Assembly (NCBI GenBank): GCA_001660395.1
Contig: LXWE01000002.1
Span: 1,178,001-1,242,000, forward strand
DNA: 64,000 nt
Source: Alteromonadaceae bacterium XY-R5
Lineage (GTDB): Bacteria > Pseudomonadota > Gammaproteobacteria > Enterobacterales > Alteromonadaceae
Direction of reading: 5' to 3'
In this document: in pieces, positions 37,574-45,373 of the stretch
Position numbering within the stretch: position 1 is the stretch's first letter
How the letters are laid out: each line of letters opens with the position of its first letter
Position numbers and translations under genes: made by a program
The notes under the pieces: model-generated
Told to the model about the DNA's origin: nothing
Database searches by the model: none
The model's input: the letters and a program-made list of their open reading frames with translations, nothing else

Positions 37574-39970
37574 ATGAAGTACACAACACATAAAGCTACG
37601 CCCCTCGCCATCGCCGTTGCATTCGGTTTGCTGGCTCCCTCTTCTGCTGCATTCGCACAGGAGAGTAAAGAAGATAAAAATATTGAGAAAATCGAAGTCA
37701 CAGGATCTCTTGGCAGCTTGCCGGGTCAGGATGTAGAAGCCGTATTTGGCTTTGGTAAATCGATTCTCGAAACACCACGTTCTGCTTCGAATATTTCCGG
37801 CGAATTGCTGGATCGTTTTGACATCACAGATATTGATGAACTGATTGCTTTCGCACCAGGTACCTTTACTCAGTCTTTCTTCGGCGTAGCCGGATCTTTG
37901 GATGTACGTGGTACACCAGGTGAAGTTTACTTCCGTGGCGTTAAACGCTTAGATAACCCAGGAAACTACCCAACGCCAATCGGTGCTTCAAGCAACATTG
38001 ATATCGTGCGTGGCCCGGCGTCTCCTATCTATGGCCCAGCCAAAGTAGGTGGTTATCTGAACTTTATTCCTAAGTCAGCTCGCTCTGGCCGTGGTCAGTA
38101 TCTGCAGCAGGACACTGGCGCATTCTCTTACACCAAAGGTAGCTGGGACAAAAACGTGCTCACTGCTGAAGTGGGCGGCCCAACGAAAGTGGCTGGTAAA
38201 GACGCAGGTTACTACCTGTATGCAGAATTAGAAAATTCTGACAGCTACTATGAAAATACAGCGACTGAACAAACCGTATTGCAAGCGGCATTCAACATAG
38301 ATGTATCTGACAACCTGCGTTTTGAATTTGGCGCCATGGTGCACAATTACGATGGTAACCAGGTAGCTGGCTGGAACCGCTTGACTCAGGAATTGGTTGA
38401 TTCTGGTACTTACATGACAGGTACAGCCAAGTCCATCGACACCGACGGTAACGGATCAATTTCTCAGGCTGAGTTTGACGCCAGTGGCACAACCAACCGA
38501 TATTTGTGGGAAAAATCCCTGGAAGAGTATTCAAACTCAGATTTTGATGGCTATGAAAATATGGCCCTTGAAAACGTGGGCACTGCGACTCTTAAACGTA
38601 ATCAGGTGCTGGTAGCCGAAGATGACCGCCTGAAGAACGATGCAACTACCGTCTACTTTGATACTGTGTATTACACAGACAGCGGTTGGGAAATTAAAAA
38701 CCAGTTCTTCTATGATGGTTACGATAACATCAATGAAAACGCCTATGGTTTCTCTCAGTTCCATGATTCATGGGTTGCTGAAAACAAACTGGTCTTCTCA
38801 AAAGACTATGATACTGACAGCTTAGAAATGTCTTTCCAGGTATCACCATCAATTCGCTATACCGATTTCAAACACGGTGACGACTACAGCTATGAGTTCT
38901 TCGATCGTCGCGATCTAACAATGGCCTCTACCGCTTTGGATCGTGTTGAGCTGGCAACCCGCACAGGTTCTGGTTACTCAAACTATCTGGAAGGTCATTA
39001 CACCGATTATGGCCTGGCGGCCATGGGTGATTTTACCTGGGACTTTGGTCTGAATATCGTATTAGGTGCCCGTTATGACTCTATCGCGATGCAAGGTAAA
39101 AACATCCTGTCCAAGCTGAATGATACAGATGTAACACCATCAGCGTCTGATACTGACGGCGGTGCATCATGGACAGCCAGCGTGTCTTATAAAACACCTC
39201 TGGGCCTGATCCCTTACGCCACAGCCTCTCAGCAAACAACTGTGATTGCCGGTCAGGGTGCGGAAATTGACATCGACAATATCGCCGGTGGGACCGCGCT
39301 TGCAGCGTCAAAAATGCAGGAAGTGGGCCTGAAAGGCAGTCTGCTGGAAGATACTCTTTACTTCTCTTTGTCTTACTACGAGCAAGAGCGTACTGATTAT
39401 AACGCGCAAAATACCACCACCAACAACACGACTCATGCTGAAGGTACTGAATTCGAATTACGTTGGGTAGCGACAGACCAGTTGGTATTGTCTGCAAACT
39501 ACACTAATTCAACCGTCGTTAACCTAACGGCAGCACAAGCAGGCGGCGAATACTCTCGTGTTGGTGCAGGTGACTTGACTGGTGTAGACGCTAACCTATT
39601 CTACGGCGGTTATCTGGCGACCACTTTGCCTACCACCAACAACCCGGACGCAGAAAAAGCCGGTATGCCTGAAAACATCTACTCACTGAGCGCAACATAC
39701 GACTTCCAGAATGGCTTTGCGGCTAACCTGAATTTTGTCGATGTTGATTCAACCTGGTCAGGCTTCTCCCACACAGTGAAACTGCCTGGTTATCAATTGG
39801 TGAATGCGGGCGTGAACTACGAACTGGAAAACTGGAAAATCAGCTTCAACATCAAGAACCTGACAGACGAAAAGTACTTCCGTTCAAACTTCCCTGACTT
39901 TGCCGGTGGTGACATCGTGTTGCCAGAGTTACCACGTAACTATACCGCTAAAGTGACCTACAAGTTCTAA
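37574..39970 (+). CDS. TonB-dependent outer-membrane receptor 2 of 3
   Basis: 798 aa from the ATG at 37574 (M-K-Y-T-T-H-K-A), chosen because AGGA lies 6-10 nt upstream and the start matches receptor 3; an in-frame TTG at 37559 is unlikely. Signal peptide ends A-A-F-A before Q-E. TonB box I-E-K-I-E-V-T-G-S, plug almost identical to receptor 1, barrel end V-T-Y-K-F. EF-hand loop at residues 289-300 (D-T-D-G-N-G-S-I-S-Q-A-E). The segment after the loop (T-N-R-Y-L-W-E-K-S-L-E-E-Y) and the late-barrel region near residues 650-690 differ most from the paralogues, which is where ligand contacts would be expected. Own promoter region with two palindrome copies. Confidence 0.93.
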   Translation: MKYTTHKATPLAIAVAFGLLAPSSAAFAQESKEDKNIEKIEVTGSLGSLPGQDVEAVFGFGKSILETPRSASNISGELLDRFDITDIDELIAFAPGTFTQSFFGVAGSLDVRGTPGEVYFRGVKRLDNPGNYPTPIGASSNIDIVRGPASPIYGPAKVGGYLNFIPKSARSGRGQYLQQDTGAFSYTKGSWDKNVLTAEVGGPTKVAGKDAGYYLYAELENSDSYYENTATEQTVLQAAFNIDVSDNLRFEFGAMVHNYDGNQVAGWNRLTQELVDSGTYMTGTAKSIDTDGNGSISQAEFDASGTTNRYLWEKSLEEYSNSDFDGYENMALENVGTATLKRNQVLVAEDDRLKNDATTVYFDTVYYTDSGWEIKNQFFYDGYDNINENAYGFSQFHDSWVAENKLVFSKDYDTDSLEMSFQVSPSIRYTDFKHGDDYSYEFFDRRDLTMASTALDRVELATRTGSGYSNYLEGHYTDYGLAAMGDFTWDFGLNIVLGARYDSIAMQGKNILSKLNDTDVTPSASDTDGGASWTASVSYKTPLGLIPYATASQQTTVIAGQGAEIDIDNIAGGTALAASKMQEVGLKGSLLEDTLYFSLSYYEQERTDYNAQNTTTNNTTHAEGTEFELRWVATDQLVLSANYTNSTVVNLTAAQAGGEYSRVGAGDLTGVDANLFYGGYLATTLPTTNNPDAEKAGMPENIYSLSATYDFQNGFAANLNFVDVDSTWSGFSHTVKLPGYQLVNAGVNYELENWKISFNIKNLTDEKYFRSNFPDFAGGDIVLPELPRNYTAKVTYKF
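38438..38473 (+). other. EF-hand loop coding segment in receptor 2
   Basis: Encodes D-T-D-G-N-G-S-I-S-Q-A-E, with Asn at position 5, which is allowed in EF-hands. Confidence 0.68.
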
Positions 39971-39995
39971 TCCAAACGGTATCAGCTAATAAAGT

Positions 39996-40036
39996 GTCCT
40001 CGTTCAGACTTCCCGTCTGTTCGAGGACTTATCTTT
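39996..40036 (+). terminator. Terminator-like hairpin after receptor 2
   Basis: GTCCTCG-TT-CAGAC-N5-GTCTG-TT-CGAGGAC, then TTATCTTT. Long stem with a symmetric TT/TT internal loop. Confidence 0.7.
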
Positions 40037-40219
40037 CCCTTGGACATATCGAAAGAGTTTGACCATTCAATCAGTTAAAAACATTGAATTAACAATTCAA
40101 TAAACTATTCAGGTAACAAATTGAACCGCCTGATGAAATATTCAGCATGTGTGACACTTAAATGAAGACAGGTCTTTATTTTTGATTTTCTTTGTTTCTA
40201 GTATGGATTTGTTCATGAC

Positions 40220-40235
40220 CTGACCAAGTGGTTAG
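40220..40235. promoter_or_regulatory. Palindromic operator, receptor 3
   Basis: CTGACCAAGTGGTTAG, identical over 16 bases (17 with the next G) to the copy before receptor 1; 78 nt before the start codon. Confidence 0.75.
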
Positions 40236-40313
40236 GAAATAACAAAATTTCGCTTTTGCGACCCAAGTAGTAACGCAACGAAAAGACGATATTGCCATTC
40301 GTCAGGAAACATA

Positions 40314-42719
40314 ATGAAGTACACAACACATAAAGCTGCCCCACTGGCCATTGCCGTTGCAATGGGCCTGACTTCTTCACTTGCCATTGCTCAAGAAAAA
40401 GCTGCGAAAGACAGCGATGTTGAGCGCATTCAGGTTTCAGGCTCTCTGGGAAGTCTGCCAGGTCAGGACGTTGAGTCTGTCTTTGGCTTTGGTAAATCGA
40501 TTCTGGAAACCCCCCGCTCTGCATCCAGTGTTTCTTTGGAGCAAATGGAACGCTTCAATATTTCCGACATTGACGAATTGGTTGCCTTTGCACCAGGTAC
40601 CTTTACCCAGTCATTCTTTGGAGTCGCCGGTTCATTAGATGTGCGTGGTACGCCAGGTGAAGCCTATTTCCGTGGCGTAAAACGTTTGGACAACCCGGGT
40701 AACTACCCTACGCCAATTGGCGCTTCCAGCAGCATCGACATCGTACGCGGCCCTGCCTCGCCAATTTATGGTCCGGCAAAAGTGGGGGGCTACCTGAACT
40801 TTACGCCTAAATCCGCTCGTTCAGGTCGAGGTCAATATCTCACGTCAGACACCGGTGGTTTTTCATATTCGGTAGGCTCCTGGGATAAAAACGTAATGAC
40901 TGCAGAAGTCGGCGGTCCCACCAAGCTGGCAGGTAAAGACGCTGGTTTTTATCTGTACGGTGAAATCGAAAATTCTGGCAGTTACTACGAAAATACCTCC
41001 ACCGACCAAACCATTCTGCAAGCCTCCTTCAATGTGGATATCACTGAAAACCTGCGCTTTGAATTCGGCGGTATGTACCATGATTACGAAGGCAACGAAG
41101 TTGCTGGATGGAACCGTTTAACCCAGGATCTGATCGATAACGGTACTTATATCACAGGCGATGCTAAAGCCCTGGATACCGATGGTGACGGCGCTATTTC
41201 GCATGAAGAATTTGATGCCACTAATCTCGAACTGTGGGTATGGCAAAGTAATCTGGACGAGGTAAGCGATGCTGATCTGACCGATTTGGGTGACATGGCA
41301 TTAGAGAATGTCGGCACAGCCAAACTAAAGCGTAATCAGGTACTGGTTGCCGAAGACGATATCCACGCCAACACAGTGCAAACTCTGTACTTCGATACTA
41401 TTTACTACACAGACAGCGGCTGGGAAATTAAAAACCAGGTGTTCTACGAAGCTTACGAAAACGTAAACGAAAACGCCTATGGCTTTGCCCAATTCCACGA
41501 TTCCTGGGTAGCAGAAAATAAACTGGTGTTCTCTAAAGATTTCGATACAGACAGCATGATGATGACACTGCAATTATCACCGTCTCTGCGTTATACCAAT
41601 TTTGAACATGGTGAAGACTGGCACGATGAATACTTTGATCGTCGTGACCTAACCGGCGCTTCCACCGCCCGCGACAAAGTATTACTGGCGACACAAACAG
41701 GCGTCGATTACACCGAATACTACAAAGGCGATTACCTGGATATGGGCATCGCAGCCATGGCCAATATGACCTGGAATAATGGCGTAGATTTGGTGTTAGG
41801 CGCCCGTTATGACCGTATGGACATGGAAAGTACTTCGCCTTACGAAAAACTGCTGAGCAGCGATGGCGTGGTTGGCCACGCGAAAGACAGCGACGGCGGC
41901 GTCTCCTGGACAGCCAGCCTGTCTTACAAAACGCCTCTGGGCCTGATCCCCTATGTAACAGCAGCAGAACAAACGACCGTAATCGCTGGCCAGGGGGCTG
42001 AAATCACCACCAGCAATATTGCCAATGGCACGGCGCTAGCCTCATCAAAACTGACGGAATACGGTATTAAAGGCTCACTGCTGGACGATACCCTGTATTT
42101 TGCCCTTGCTGCCTTTGATCAGGAACGCACTGACTACAGCTCACAAAACACCACAACCAATAACACCACTGATTCTGAAGGTCTTGAATTTGAACTTCGC
42201 TGGGTCGTGACAGACCAACTGGTACTGACTGCAGGATACACGAATATCGAAGTGGTGAACCTGACTGCGCTGAACAGCGGTAGCCAGTATGGTCGACTGG
42301 GTTCAGCGGACTTGACCAATGTAAGCCCTGAACTGTTGTTCGGTGGCTATGTAGATACCATGCTCGACATCACCCAAAGTAATTCTAACAACAAGGCTGC
42401 GCGTAAAGCCGGTATTCCTGAGAATATCTACACCTTAACGGCCACCTACGACTTCCAGAATGGATTTGCCACTAACGTGAGTATTATCGATGTAGATGCC
42501 ACTTACTCAGGCTTCTCTCAAGCCATCAAATTACCGGCTTATACCCTGGTAAATGCGGGTGTGTTTTACGAAGCCGATAACTGGAATCTGAGTCTGAACG
42601 TGAAAAACCTGACAGACGAAAAGTACTTCCGTGCGAACTTCCCTGACTTGTTCGGTGGCGGTATCGTGCTGCCAGAACTGCCGCGTCACGTAAACGCGAA
42701 ATTTGCCTATAAGTTCTAA
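40314..42719 (+). CDS. TonB-dependent outer-membrane receptor 3 of 3
   Basis: 801 aa. Signal peptide ends A-I-A before Q-E. TonB box V-E-R-I-Q-V-S-G-S departs slightly from the I-E-V-T-G of the others. Plug and barrel are close to receptors 1 and 2; the first 24 coding bases and the AGGA site are shared with receptor 2, a sign of recent duplication. EF-hand loop at residues 288-299 (D-T-D-G-D-G-A-I-S-H-E-E). The barrel ends A-K-F-A-Y-K-F as in receptor 1. The NUP-family lipoprotein gene follows after 69 bp containing a stem-loop and no terminator T-run, so the two are probably one transcript: uptake receptor plus nucleoside-handling lipoprotein. Confidence 0.93.
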   Translation: MKYTTHKAAPLAIAVAMGLTSSLAIAQEKAAKDSDVERIQVSGSLGSLPGQDVESVFGFGKSILETPRSASSVSLEQMERFNISDIDELVAFAPGTFTQSFFGVAGSLDVRGTPGEAYFRGVKRLDNPGNYPTPIGASSSIDIVRGPASPIYGPAKVGGYLNFTPKSARSGRGQYLTSDTGGFSYSVGSWDKNVMTAEVGGPTKLAGKDAGFYLYGEIENSGSYYENTSTDQTILQASFNVDITENLRFEFGGMYHDYEGNEVAGWNRLTQDLIDNGTYITGDAKALDTDGDGAISHEEFDATNLELWVWQSNLDEVSDADLTDLGDMALENVGTAKLKRNQVLVAEDDIHANTVQTLYFDTIYYTDSGWEIKNQVFYEAYENVNENAYGFAQFHDSWVAENKLVFSKDFDTDSMMMTLQLSPSLRYTNFEHGEDWHDEYFDRRDLTGASTARDKVLLATQTGVDYTEYYKGDYLDMGIAAMANMTWNNGVDLVLGARYDRMDMESTSPYEKLLSSDGVVGHAKDSDGGVSWTASLSYKTPLGLIPYVTAAEQTTVIAGQGAEITTSNIANGTALASSKLTEYGIKGSLLDDTLYFALAAFDQERTDYSSQNTTTNNTTDSEGLEFELRWVVTDQLVLTAGYTNIEVVNLTALNSGSQYGRLGSADLTNVSPELLFGGYVDTMLDITQSNSNNKAARKAGIPENIYTLTATYDFQNGFATNVSIIDVDATYSGFSQAIKLPAYTLVNAGVFYEADNWNLSLNVKNLTDEKYFRANFPDLFGGGIVLPELPRHVNAKFAYKF
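41175..41210 (+). other. EF-hand loop coding segment in receptor 3
   Basis: Encodes D-T-D-G-D-G-A-I-S-H-E-E, the full canonical pattern. Confidence 0.7.
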
Positions 42720-42730
42720 ACATTAGGCAC

Positions 42731-42764
42731 TCGACACTCTGTCTGTTCTCGGGCAGAGTGTCGA
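42731..42764 (+). promoter_or_regulatory. Intercistronic stem-loop between receptor 3 and the NUP gene
   Basis: TCGACACTCTGTC-N8-GGCAGAGTGTCGA: a 13-bp stem with one G:T pair. No T-run follows, so it is more likely an mRNA-stabilising or processing hairpin that sets unequal expression than a terminator. Confidence 0.65.
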
Positions 42765-42788
42765 CAATCAAAAAGAAGGAAAACAACA

Positions 42789-44021
42789 ATGAAAACTCGT
42801 CATCTTGCATTACTCATCAGCCTGGCCACAGCCGGCCTGGCTGCGTGTTCACCTGAGCCACAATTTGCCGATGGGCAAATGCCACCTCCCGGTCAGTTTG
42901 GTCAGGGGCCTGGTCCAGGAAATGGGCAGGGACCGCAGGATGGCAGAATGCCGCCTCCGAATGGCATGCATGAGGGCTTTGGTCCTATGCACCATAACCA
43001 GCGTATTGTCGTAAAAGCTGTTGTGGTGAATATGTTTGAAATCGGCGAAGACGAAGGTGACAAACCCGGCGAATTTCAGATGTGGAAAGAAGGTCAAAAA
43101 CTAACCAAGCGTTTCCCTTTCCCACAGTCTTACCATGACCTGTATTTTAATGAAGAAACCGGCGTACTGGGTATGGTGACCGGTATGGGCACTGCCCGTT
43201 CAGCCTCTGCTATTATGGCCCTGGGGATGGACCAACGTTTCGATTTAAGCAAAGCATACTGGCTGATCGCAGGGATAGCCGGAGTGGATCCACAGGATGC
43301 CTCCATTGGTTCAGCAGTATGGTCAACTTATCTGGTAGATGGTGATTTAGCTCATCAGATTGACGCCCGTGAAATCCCGGATGACTGGAAATCAGGTTAC
43401 TTCCCGCTGTTTTCACATCGTCCTTATGGCGATGAAACCCTGTCGCAAACAAAACACAAAACACAGGGTGAAGTGTGGAAAGTGAATGCTGATTTGGCCG
43501 ACTGGGCCTACAACCTGACCAAAGATATGCCGCTAACAGATTATCCGGCCATGGATGAACTGCGTAGCAAATACAAAGGCTATCCAAATGCCCAAAAAGC
43601 GCCGTTTGTTTTACAGGGTGATCATATGGCCGCTGCTACCTTCTGGCACGGTGAAAAATTGAATGAATGGGCCAACGACTGGACCCGTTTTTGGACCGAT
43701 GGCAAAGGTAACTTTGTCACCTCTGGGATGGAAGATACCGGTAGCTATCAATCTCTGCTGTATTTAGACAAGGCCGGCCTGGCCGATGTAAACCGTTTAA
43801 TGGTGCTACGCACCGCCAGTAACTACACCATGCAGCCACCGGGATTAACCGCAGCACAAAACCTGGAAATGGAAAGTGGTGGTTCAGGCTATGCGGGCAT
43901 GCAATCTGCCCTGGAAAGTGCCTATACAGTCGGTAGCAAAGTGATTGAAACTCTTCTGGCAAACTGGGATACCTACCAAAATACGCTGCCTTACGAAGCT
44001 AACTCACAAAAAGCAAACTAA
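42789..44021 (+). CDS. Purine nucleoside permease (NUP)-family lipoprotein
   Basis: 410 aa. Lipoprotein signal (A-G-L-A-A-C, Cys near residue 19), then a Pro/Gly/Gln/Met-rich linker of about 55 residues and the NUP domain. Despite the family name (from a fungal nucleoside permease) there are no membrane segments. The block G-M-V-T-G-M-G-T-A-R-S-A-S-A-I-M-A-L-G and W-L-I-A-G-I-A-G-V-D-P resembles the phosphate/ribose-binding part of nucleoside phosphorylases and nucleosidases, so I infer a membrane-tethered enzyme that binds or cleaves purine nucleosides in the periplasm or at the cell surface. Cotranscription with receptor 3 and adenine deaminase and purine permease genes nearby agree. Reaction not proven. 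Confidence 0.85.
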   Translation: MKTRHLALLISLATAGLAACSPEPQFADGQMPPPGQFGQGPGPGNGQGPQDGRMPPPNGMHEGFGPMHHNQRIVVKAVVVNMFEIGEDEGDKPGEFQMWKEGQKLTKRFPFPQSYHDLYFNEETGVLGMVTGMGTARSASAIMALGMDQRFDLSKAYWLIAGIAGVDPQDASIGSAVWSTYLVDGDLAHQIDAREIPDDWKSGYFPLFSHRPYGDETLSQTKHKTQGEVWKVNADLADWAYNLTKDMPLTDYPAMDELRSKYKGYPNAQKAPFVLQGDHMAAATFWHGEKLNEWANDWTRFWTDGKGNFVTSGMEDTGSYQSLLYLDKAGLADVNRLMVLRTASNYTMQPPGLTAAQNLEMESGGSGYAGMQSALESAYTVGSKVIETLLANWDTYQNTLPYEANSQKAN

Positions 44022-44036
44022 TGCATTAACAGACAT

Positions 44037-44066
44037 AAAAAAGGCAGCCATTGGCTGCCTTTTTTA
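44037..44066. terminator. Bidirectional terminator between the NUP gene and the adenine deaminase gene
   Basis: AAAAAA-GGCAGCC-att-GGCTGCC-TTTTTT between convergent genes. Confidence 0.9.
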
Positions 44067-44084
44067 TGCTGAATTGATTGCCGC

Positions 44085-45089
44085 TTAAACCGCTACCGCA
44101 TACACAGCATCAATCCACTTTTGCTTCGTCTCGTCGGGTAAAAAGCTGGCGGTAAAACTGTTAGCCACCAGACGACGCAACTGAGCTTCAGTCAGGGGCA
44201 AGTGTTCAGCCATGGCCAAAAAGTTCTGGTTTAAATACCCGCCAAAATAACTGGGATCATCAGCATTTACCGTAACCAACAAGCCCTTATCCAGCAAGGC
44301 CAGAATATTGTGCTGGGTCATATCATCAAACACACAAAGTTTAATGTTAGACAGCGGACATACCGTTAATGCCATTTGCTCTTCCGCCAGACGGGCCATC
44401 AGAGCATCGTCTTCAATACTGCGTACACCATGATCAATACGGTCAACGTTTAAGACATCCAGTGCTTCCCATACATATTCTGGTGGCCCTTCTTCTCCCG
44501 CATGGGCGACACGTAACAATCCCAATTCCCCCGCTTTCGCAAATACACGAGCAAACTTCTCTGGGGGATTGCCTAATTCCGAGCTGTCCAGCCCTACTGC
44601 ATCAATATGTGCTAACCAGGGTTCGGCACTGGCTAATGTCTCAAATGCGCTCTGTTCGCTTAAATGGCGCAGGAACGACATAATCAACAGGCATGACTGT
44701 CCCCATTCGGCCCTGGCCTTTTCAATCGCACGCAAAAATCCCGGCATAAACACATCAAAACCAATACCACGGTCGGTATGGGTTTGCGGATCAAACATGA
44801 TCTCTGTGTGCACCACATTGTCTTCCCGACAGTGGCATAAATAAGCCCACATTAGCTGGAAAAAATCATCCTCATCCTGAAGTACGTTAGCTCCCAGGTA
44901 ATACAAATCGAGGAAACTTTGCAGGCTGTCGAACTGGTACGCGGCTTTCACTTCTTCAAGTGTTTGATACGGAAGCGCCACATTATGTTTCTTCGCCAGC
45001 GCCATCATTAATTCAGGTTCCAGGCTCCCTTCTATATGCAGATGCAATTCTGCTTTGGGTAACTGCGCAATTAATGTCTTGATAGTCAT
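44085..45089 (-). CDS. Adenine deaminase of the ADA family (adenosine deaminase-like)
   Basis: 334 aa cytosolic zinc hydrolase. Motifs: [36 protein letters not shown] and [11 protein letters not shown]. The combination [12 protein letters not shown]-x-L and [10 protein letters not shown] is that of the Pseudomonas PA0148/yeast Aah1 adenine deaminase subgroup rather than true adenosine deaminase, so the likely reaction is adenine to hypoxanthine plus ammonia. Divergent from the AzgA-type purine permease gene, which fits import and then deamination of adenine. The other deaminase in the locus is exported and of another subgroup, so they are not redundant. Confidence 0.88.
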   Translation of the reverse strand: MTIKTLIAQLPKAELHLHIEGSLEPELMMALAKKHNVALPYQTLEEVKAAYQFDSLQSFLDLYYLGANVLQDEDDFFQLMWAYLCHCREDNVVHTEIMFDPQTHTDRGIGFDVFMPGFLRAIEKARAEWGQSCLLIMSFLRHLSEQSAFETLASAEPWLAHIDAVGLDSSELGNPPEKFARVFAKAGELGLLRVAHAGEEGPPEYVWEALDVLNVDRIDHGVRSIEDDALMARLAEEQMALTVCPLSNIKLCVFDDMTQHNILALLDKGLLVTVNADDPSYFGGYLNQNFLAMAEHLPLTEAQLRRLVANSFTASFLPDETKQKWIDAVYAVAV

Positions 45090-45134
45090 TGATTTACCCT
45101 TCTTTTTTTATTGGTTAAGACCTGGCACCGAAAT

Positions 45135-45172
45135 GCACCATCATGTTGCAATATAATGCAATCCGCTGGTGC
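45135..45172. promoter_or_regulatory. Composite dyad in the adenine deaminase/permease divergent promoter
   Basis: GCACCA-N5-TTGCA-N6-TGCAA-N5-TGGTGC: two nested inverted repeats with equal spacing on both sides, 38 bp in total, 46 bp upstream of the deaminase start. Looks like a binding site for a dimer or tetramer regulator; it does not match the 16-bp locus palindrome. Confidence 0.6.
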
Positions 45173-45307
45173 AGCCAATGCCGTAGATGGTTTTTCACGA
45201 CGATTTCGTCGTAATGGTAACAGGCGCTCGCCGCAACCAGCATAAGTGCTGGAGACGAATCCTGTTCTTTTGAGTGGGAATATGGTACGCATAAATCACA
45301 CCAACAT

Positions 45308-45323
45308 TGGACTACTTGGTCAG
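45308..45323. promoter_or_regulatory. Palindromic operator, AzgA-type permease
   Basis: TGGACTACTTGGTCAG; its reverse complement CTGACCAAGTAGTCCA shares the full left half with the copies before the receptors, while the other half is degenerate. 50 nt before the permease start. Confidence 0.6.
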
Positions 45324-45373
45324 CTTTTTGCAGACATCAGTCCATCTCCCATAACGCCAACGATAAATACCAT

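Larger units (their letters stand above)
39971..40313. other. Regulatory region upstream of receptor 3
   Basis: 343 bp without a gene. It contains the terminator hairpin, a perfect palindrome ATTGAATT-AAC-AATTCAAT (40083-40101), and the palindromic operator at 40220-40235. A possible promoter upstream of the operator is TTTTGA-N16-TATGGA (about 40181-40208), which would put the operator downstream of -10, as for a repressor. Confidence 0.55.

Noticed and set aside
44085-45089. True adenosine deaminase (Add) for the cytosolic enzyme
   Set aside because: The [10 protein letters not shown] and [11 protein letters not shown] blocks fit the adenine deaminase subgroup better.
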